Source: Thalassobaculum_A sp040219215 (GTDB taxonomy: Bacteria > Pseudomonadota > Alphaproteobacteria > Thalassobaculales > Thalassobaculaceae). From it: DNA of 64,000 nucleotides. This document shows, piece after piece, positions 59,630 through 64,000 of the stretch. The stretch spans positions 62,001-126,000 of the forward strand of contig NZ_JAVJSX010000024.1 of the NCBI RefSeq assembly GCF_040219215.1. The letters are read 5' to 3'. The notes beneath the pieces were generated by a model. It did not search any database, was not told the origin of the DNA, and saw only the letters and a program-made list of their open reading frames with translations. A program made the translations under genes and the position numbers. Numbering within the stretch: position 1 is the stretch's first letter; every line of letters begins with the position of its first letter.

Positions 59630-59863
59630 ATGCACCCCCTTCCGGCACCGTTCCGAGAACGCTACCGTCCGCCCATCACCAAGCGCGTGGCGGCGAACGA
59701 TCATCGGCTGTCCTGGGCCGGGCGAGGTCACATCGGAGCGTTCGTCGTGCAACTCCTGGCGCTGGTCCTGGTGAATCTCGCGCTTTGGGGATTCTTCCTG
59801 TGGGCCGCCATCCGCTATGCCGAGCGCCATGTCGCAGCGCCGCCGCTCGGTGGGCTGTTCTAG
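59630..59863 (+). CDS. Small single-pass membrane protein of unknown function
   Basis: 77 residues. A basic N-terminal half (LPAPFRERYRPPITKRVAANDHR) leads to one membrane segment at about 38-62 (FVVQLLALVLVNLALWGFFLWAAI) and a short tail, so the topology should be N-in. It begins 4 bases after the secreted protein and converges on the DAO flavoenzyme, whose stop is 1 base from its own. The frame opens at 59522, but the ATG at 59630 is the first that avoids overlap. A partner role for the upstream protein is positional inference. Confidence 0.65.
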   Translation: MHPLPAPFRERYRPPITKRVAANDHRLSWAGRGHIGAFVVQLLALVLVNLALWGFFLWAAIRYAERHVAAPPLGGLF

Positions 59864-61177
59864 TCACACCATCCGGCGATCGACCCAGTCGCGCAGCTTG
59901 TACCAGGCCCCAACGGCCGGCAGGAACCACGGGTGGCCGTAGTAGAGCGGCCGGGTCTCGAACGGCAGGCCATCGAAAGCGCTGGCCCGGTTGGTCTTGC
60001 CAAGGATCTTCAGGGCAGTTCGGTGGCCGAGATGGCTCATCATCACCACGCCGCTGCCGTTGCAGCCGAGCGCATAGTGCACGCCGTCCTTGTCCCCCAT
60101 GTGCGGGACGCGATCGAACGTAAAGGCGACATTGCCGGTCCAGCCGTGGGTGATCTTGACCCCGCGCAATTCCGGAAACACGCCGAGCATGTAGTCGTAG
60201 AGCACCGGCGCGGTCTCCAGTGCCGACTTGGTACGGAAGCTGGCCCGACCGCCGAACACCACCCGCGTGCCATCCGGCGACGGTCGGAAGTAGAACAGCA
60301 CCCGCTTGGTGTCGGCGATCACACGCATGGTGGGGAACAATTCGCGCACACGTTCCTCGCCAAGCGGTTCCGTCGCGATGATGTAGCTGCCGACCGGAAC
60401 CACTCGCCGCTGGTGCCAGGGCGTCGCCTTGCCGGTGTATCCGTTGGTGCCGAGCACGACTTCGCGGGCACGCACCACGCCGCGGGATGTCCGCACCGTC
60501 AGGTCGCCGGCGGTTCCCTCCACGCCCTCCACCCTGGTGTGGGCCGACAGCTTCACGCCGGCGGCTCGGCAGGCCCGCCGCAGGCCCAGGTGGTAGAGCG
60601 AAGGGTGCACCCCACCGGCGCGCTCCACGATCATGCCACCGTGGTAGAAGTCGGACCCCAACTGCTCGCGCTGACGCGCCTTTGGAACCAGGGAGGCGCC
60701 GGCGTCGGCCTGGGCGTTCAGCGTCTCGACGCGGGCCGCCATTCCGGCGTAGGCGGTCGGCGTGTGGGCGCCGACGAACCGTCCGCAGCGGCGGTACTGG
60801 CAGTCGATGTTCTCGCGCTCGATGATCTGTTCGAAATGACTGTAGGATTCCGCGGCCTCCTCGATCATCGCGCCGACGCGGTCTGCGCCGTACAGCTTCT
60901 CGACGTCGCCACCCTTCCCGACGTTGACGCCGCCGGAGACCATCCCGCCGCTGCGGGTACTGGCACCCTCGCCGAATCGGAACGCCTCCAGTACCACCAC
61001 ATCGACGCCGCCGCGGGCCAGTTCCAACGCTGCCGACAGCCCGGTGTAGCCGCTGCCGACCACGACCACGTCGGCTCGATCCGGCGGCGGCGCGTCGCCT
61101 TCGTCGTCCGGCGGCGCCGCATCCCACCAATACGGGTCGGTCTTGAAGTCCTCGGCGAAGATGGAAGGGTCGGCCAT
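59864..61177 (-). CDS. FAD-dependent oxidoreductase of the DAO family (PuuB-like)
   Basis: 437 residues. The dinucleotide motif is VVVVGSGYTGLSAALELARGGVDVVVLE (about 37-64), with GEGASTRSGGMVSGG next to the flavin and GWTGNVAFTFDRVPHMG, ALGCNGSGVVMMSHLGH near the C-terminus. It is of the gamma-glutamylputrescine oxidase/glycine-oxidase type, oxidising an amine to an imine with O2. The ATG at 61177 follows GAGG and gives the usual length. A PuuA-like synthetase is found 45 kb away, but no other put/puu gene is linked. It converges on the small membrane protein. Confidence 0.88.
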   Translation of the reverse strand: MADPSIFAEDFKTDPYWWDAAPPDDEGDAPPPDRADVVVVGSGYTGLSAALELARGGVDVVVLEAFRFGEGASTRSGGMVSGGVNVGKGGDVEKLYGADRVGAMIEEAAESYSHFEQIIERENIDCQYRRCGRFVGAHTPTAYAGMAARVETLNAQADAGASLVPKARQREQLGSDFYHGGMIVERAGGVHPSLYHLGLRRACRAAGVKLSAHTRVEGVEGTAGDLTVRTSRGVVRAREVVLGTNGYTGKATPWHQRRVVPVGSYIIATEPLGEERVRELFPTMRVIADTKRVLFYFRPSPDGTRVVFGGRASFRTKSALETAPVLYDYMLGVFPELRGVKITHGWTGNVAFTFDRVPHMGDKDGVHYALGCNGSGVVMMSHLGHRTALKILGKTNRASAFDGLPFETRPLYYGHPWFLPAVGAWYKLRDWVDRRMV

Positions 61178-61307
61178 GCGTGCCTCGCTCGGACTCGGTA
61201 CGGGAACCGGAACGCTACGACGGGTCCCGCGGACCGACAACGGGTCGATCAATCTGCCGGTACAATCGGACGAATCCGTGTGCCTGAAAAATCAGTTCCA
61301 ATCCCGA

Positions 61308-61364
61308 TTGACAGAATGAGATCCATTTGCAACAACACGCGCTGATGAAATTCATTCTCATTTG
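61308..61364 (+). promoter_or_regulatory. Promoter and Fur-type sites before the iron ABC importer
   Basis: A perfect -35 TTGACA (61308-61313) overlaps AATGAGA (61315-61321); downstream, TCTCATT (61356-61362), within GAAATTCATTCTCATTT, is a good match to a Fur box half-site with flanking symmetry. The -10 is poorly defined. This agrees with iron-repressed expression of the downstream binding protein. Confidence 0.5.
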
Positions 61365-61375
61365 AGGGCAGCATC

Positions 61376-62410
61376 ATGATCCGCACGCTGACTGGCGTCA
61401 TGTTTGGAGCCGCGGTTGCCGCCGCCACCCTGGCCACCGGGACCGGCGTCGCTTCGGCCGCAGAAGAGGTCAACATCTACTCGCTGCGCCAGCCGTTCCT
61501 GATCGAGCCTCTGCTGAAGGCCTTCACCGAGAAGACCGGCATCAAGACCAATGTGGTATTCGCCAAGGAAGGCGTGGTCGAGCGCATGAAGGCCGAGGGC
61601 GCCAACAGCCCGGCCGACGTGATCCTGACAGTCGACATCGGCCGGCTGAACGACGCGGTCGAGGCCGGCGTGATCCAACCGGTGAAGAGCAAGACGCTGG
61701 AGGCCAACATCCCTGCGAGCTTCCGGGACCCCGAGGGCCGGTGGTTCGCGCTGACCCAGCGCGCCCGCTTGATTTACACCTCGAAGGAACGCGTGAAACC
61801 CGGCGAGATCACCTCCTACGAGGATCTGGCCGATCCGAAGTGGAAGGACCGAATCTGCACCCGCAGCGGCAAGCACGACTACAACGTCGCCCTACTGGCC
61901 GCCATGATCGCCCACCACGGAGAGGCGAAGGCTGAGGAGTGGCTGAAGGGTCTTAAGTCCAATCTCGCCACCAAGCCGAAGGGCGGTGACCGCGATCAGG
62001 TCAAGGCGGTGAAGCAGGGTGAGTGCGACGTCGCAATTGGCAACAGCTACTACTACGGTGCCATGCTTAGCAATCCGGAGCAGAAGCCCTGGGCCGATGC
62101 CGTCGACCTCGTGTTCCCGACCATCGGCGGGACCAAGGGCACGCACGTCAACGTCTCTGGTGTTGCGCTGACCAGATCCGCGCCGAACCGCGACAACGGG
62201 GTGAAGCTCATCGAGTTCCTCTCCAGCGACCAGGCCCAGGAGATCTACGCGGAAGCCAACAACGAGTACCCCGTGAACCCGACGGTGAAGTGGTCGCCGA
62301 TGCTCGAGTCCTGGGGCCGCTTTACGCCGGACGACACCCAGCTCACGGCCATCGCAGAGCTGCGCAGTGCAGCAGTCAAGATGGTCGATCGGGTCGGCTA
62401 CGACGGATGA
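61376..62410 (+). CDS. Ferric iron ABC transporter substrate-binding protein (FbpA/AfuA type)
   Basis: 344 residues with a Sec signal peptide (RTLTGVMFGAAVAAATLATGTGVASAAE, cleavage near 28) and the FbpA fold: VNIYSLRQPFLIEPLLKAFTEKTGIKTNVVFAKEG at the N-terminus, LTQRARLIYTSKERVKPGEITSYEDLADPKWKD, and the paired tyrosines in AIGNSYYYGAML that bind Fe(III). It captures ferric iron in the periplasm. The stop overlaps the start of the permease gene (ATGA). Fur-like half-sites stand in the 5' region, so it is probably iron-regulated. Confidence 0.93.
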   Translation: MIRTLTGVMFGAAVAAATLATGTGVASAAEEVNIYSLRQPFLIEPLLKAFTEKTGIKTNVVFAKEGVVERMKAEGANSPADVILTVDIGRLNDAVEAGVIQPVKSKTLEANIPASFRDPEGRWFALTQRARLIYTSKERVKPGEITSYEDLADPKWKDRICTRSGKHDYNVALLAAMIAHHGEAKAEEWLKGLKSNLATKPKGGDRDQVKAVKQGECDVAIGNSYYYGAMLSNPEQKPWADAVDLVFPTIGGTKGTHVNVSGVALTRSAPNRDNGVKLIEFLSSDQAQEIYAEANNEYPVNPTVKWSPMLESWGRFTPDDTQLTAIAELRSAAVKMVDRVGYDG

Positions 62411-64000
62411 CCGTCGAGGCCGACGCCTTTCGGGGCACCGGACCGACCCTGGATGATGTTGCGGCGGTGCCTGGAAACGGGCGCCGCCGTTGGCATGTTG
62501 CGGCGATCGTCGTTGCCGGTCTGGTCGCCTTGCCGGTGCTGGCGATCACCTGGACGGCGATGTTCCCGACCGAGAACATCTGGCCGCATCTCGCGTCGAC
62601 CGTTCTGCCCGGCTATGTTCTGACCACACTGATCCTGATGACCGGAGTCGGGCTCGGCACCTTCGTGATCGGGACCGGTACCGCCTGGCTCGTCGCGATG
62701 TGCCGGTTTCCCGGCAAGCGGCTGTTCGAGTGGGCGTTGCTTCTGCCGCTCGCCATGCCGGGCTATCTGATCGCCTATGTCTACACCGACTTGCTGGAGT
62801 TCGCCGGACCGGTTCAGGGCATCCTGCGCGACGTCTTCGGCTGGAGTACCAAGCGAGACTACTGGTTTCCCGAGATCCGCTCGCTCGGTGGGGCGATCGC
62901 GATGCTGACACTGGTGCTGTATCCCTATGTGTACGCGCTGGCCCGGGCGACCTTTCTCGAACAGTCGATCTGCGTGCTGGAGGTCAGCCGTACCCTGGGC
63001 CGCGGCACATGGCGCGCCTTGCGGGACGTGGCGCTGCCGTTGGCCCGCCCGGCGATCGCGGTCGGCGTGACCCTGGCACTGATGGAATGCCTGAACGACT
63101 TCGGCACGGTCGACTTCTTCGCCGTGCGCACCCTGACCGCCGGTGTGTTCGACGTCTGGCTGCGCATGGGCAATGCCGGCGGAGCAGCACAGATCGCTTT
63201 GGTCATGCTGGGCTTCGTCGTGCTGCTGATCTGGGCGGAACGGCGATCGCGCGCCCGCCAGCGCTTTCACCATACCTCGTCGAAGCTGCGGCCGATCGAC
63301 GGCATCGCCCTGCGCGGCAGCCGGGCCTGGGTTGCGACCGTCGCCTGCACGCTGCCGATCGTGCTCGGTTTCGTCATACCGGTCACGATCCTGGCAGACT
63401 ATGCGTTCACCAGCCCTTCGGCCGAGTGGTCAGCCGCGTTCTTCCGTCATGCGCGGAACAGCCTGGGGCTGTCCGCCTCAGCCGCACTCCTGGCGGTCGC
63501 GCTGGCGACGCTGCTGGCGTACGCCGCCCGGCAGGGCGCAAACCGGCTGGTCAAGGCGACGATCCGCCTGGCGTCGGTCGGATACGCAATCCCCGGCGCG
63601 GTGCTGGCGATCGGCGTGCTGCTTCCATTCGCAGCCTTCGACAATGCGGTCGACGCCTTCCTGCGCCAGACCGTCGGCGTGTCAAGCGGCCTGATCCTAA
63701 GCGGCACCATTGCCGCCCTGCTCTTCGCCTACACCGTCCGTTTCATGGCGGTCTCCCTCGGTTCGGTCGAAGCCGGGCTCGGGCGGGTGACGCCGAGCAT
63801 GGAGATGGCGGCCCGCACCCTCGGTCACTCGCCGTCCGCCACATTGCGACGCCTGCATCTGCCGATGATCCGCGGCAGCGTGCTGACCGGGGGGCTGCTG
63901 GTGTTCGTCGACACGATGAAAGAGTTGCCGGCGACCCTGGTGTTGCGACCGTTCAACTTCGACACACTGGCAACCTTCGTCTACCAGTACGCCTCGGACG
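62407..64000 (+). CDS. Ferric iron ABC transporter permease (FbpB type), cut by window end
   Basis: 531 codons are present and the frame is still open at base 64000. It has at least ten hydrophobic segments in two BPD_transp_1 halves, as in FbpB/AfuB; the first EAA loop is VLEVSRTLGRGTWRALRDVALPLARPAIAVG and the second MEMAARTLGHSPSATLRRLHLPMIRGSVLTG. The N-terminal 28 residues are cytoplasmic. It starts in a 4-base overlap with the binding-protein gene, and an fbpC ATPase gene is expected next, beyond the window. The missing part should be about 20-40 residues, judged from the family's length. Confidence 0.93.
   Translation, partial: MTVEADAFRGTGPTLDDVAAVPGNGRRRWHVAAIVVAGLVALPVLAITWTAMFPTENIWPHLASTVLPGYVLTTLILMTGVGLGTFVIGTGTAWLVAMCRFPGKRLFEWALLLPLAMPGYLIAYVYTDLLEFAGPVQGILRDVFGWSTKRDYWFPEIRSLGGAIAMLTLVLYPYVYALARATFLEQSICVLEVSRTLGRGTWRALRDVALPLARPAIAVGVTLALMECLNDFGTVDFFAVRTLTAGVFDVWLRMGNAGGAAQIALVMLGFVVLLIWAERRSRARQRFHHTSSKLRPIDGIALRGSRAWVATVACTLPIVLGFVIPVTILADYAFTSPSAEWSAAFFRHARNSLGLSASAALLAVALATLLAYAARQGANRLVKATIRLASVGYAIPGAVLAIGVLLPFAAFDNAVDAFLRQTVGVSSGLILSGTIAALLFAYTVRFMAVSLGSVEAGLGRVTPSMEMAARTLGHSPSATLRRLHLPMIRGSVLTGGLLVFVDTMKELPATLVLRPFNFDTLATFVYQYASD

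Overview
The window is 64 kb of gene-dense, GC-rich (mid-60s % by eye) chromosomal DNA that reads as an alphaproteobacterium, most likely a flagellated, heterotrophic relative of the marine Rhodospirillales. The reasons are the PAS_5-type proteins typical of that order, TTAA-N7-TTAA sites of the CtrA type, FlmG-like and TipF-like flagellar proteins, and many coupled operons for organic-acid, amide and osmolyte catabolism. The order-level placement is an inference from gene content. No phage, transposon, CRISPR array or rRNA operon was seen.

Layout. 0-6 kb: truncated Tat-exported cyclase, acyl-CoA synthetase, YdcH-like peptide, coupled DUF2848/amidase pair and an EamA exporter. 6-14.3 kb: a pseudaminic-acid (flagellin sugar) locus with pseI, pseG, pseH and pseF homologues, an associated methylase, a MaoC protein and two FlmG-like TPR/glycosyltransferase paralogues; PseB and PseC are not in the window. 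14.3-17 kb: glutamine-synthetase-like enzyme divergent from an RraA-type aldolase, then a PAS_5 protein. 17.3-22 kb: rpmB, YbaK deacylase, Lrp regulator, HAD phosphatase, a TipF-like degenerate EAL protein and pyrD. 22.2-25.1 kb: an operon of isopropylmalate-dehydrogenase-like enzyme, Gfo/Idh/MocA oxidoreductase and GntR regulator. 25-28.6 kb: amidohydrolase and an HxlR-MATE pair. 28.8-33.8 kb: GntR regulator divergent from an ABC importer with two different permeases plus a fumarylacetoacetate-hydrolase-family enzyme. 33.9-40 kb: PAS_5 protein, HxlR/reductase pair, duplicated DUF899 genes with a frameshifted third tail, and a chemoreceptor.

40.2 kb: tRNA-Arg(CCG). 40.4-48.3 kb: flavoprotein reductase, TauD-type dioxygenase, MetX-like hydrolase, EamA exporter, Mct-like CoA isomerase, HspQ and M20 peptidase. 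48.3-54 kb: histidine kinase, S-formylglutathione hydrolase, PAS_5 protein, a corrinoid protein/DUF1638/'virulence factor' trio, and a receiver-like protein. 54-57.3 kb: an AmmeMemoRadiSam locus in which Memo and AMMECR1 are fused, facing the radical SAM partner and coupled to a PAS_5 gene. 57.3-64 kb: gamma-glutamyltransferase family protein, two unknown envelope proteins, a DAO flavoenzyme and an iron-type ABC importer cut by the window end.

Most noteworthy: the pse genes split by two FlmG-like paralogues; three perfect TTAA-N7-TTAA boxes before signalling genes; four separate PAS_5 genes; the Memo-AMMECR1 fusion locus; the corrinoid trio without a methyltransferase; and several perfect inverted repeats next to regulator genes. 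Function calls rest on motif recognition by eye, with no database search.
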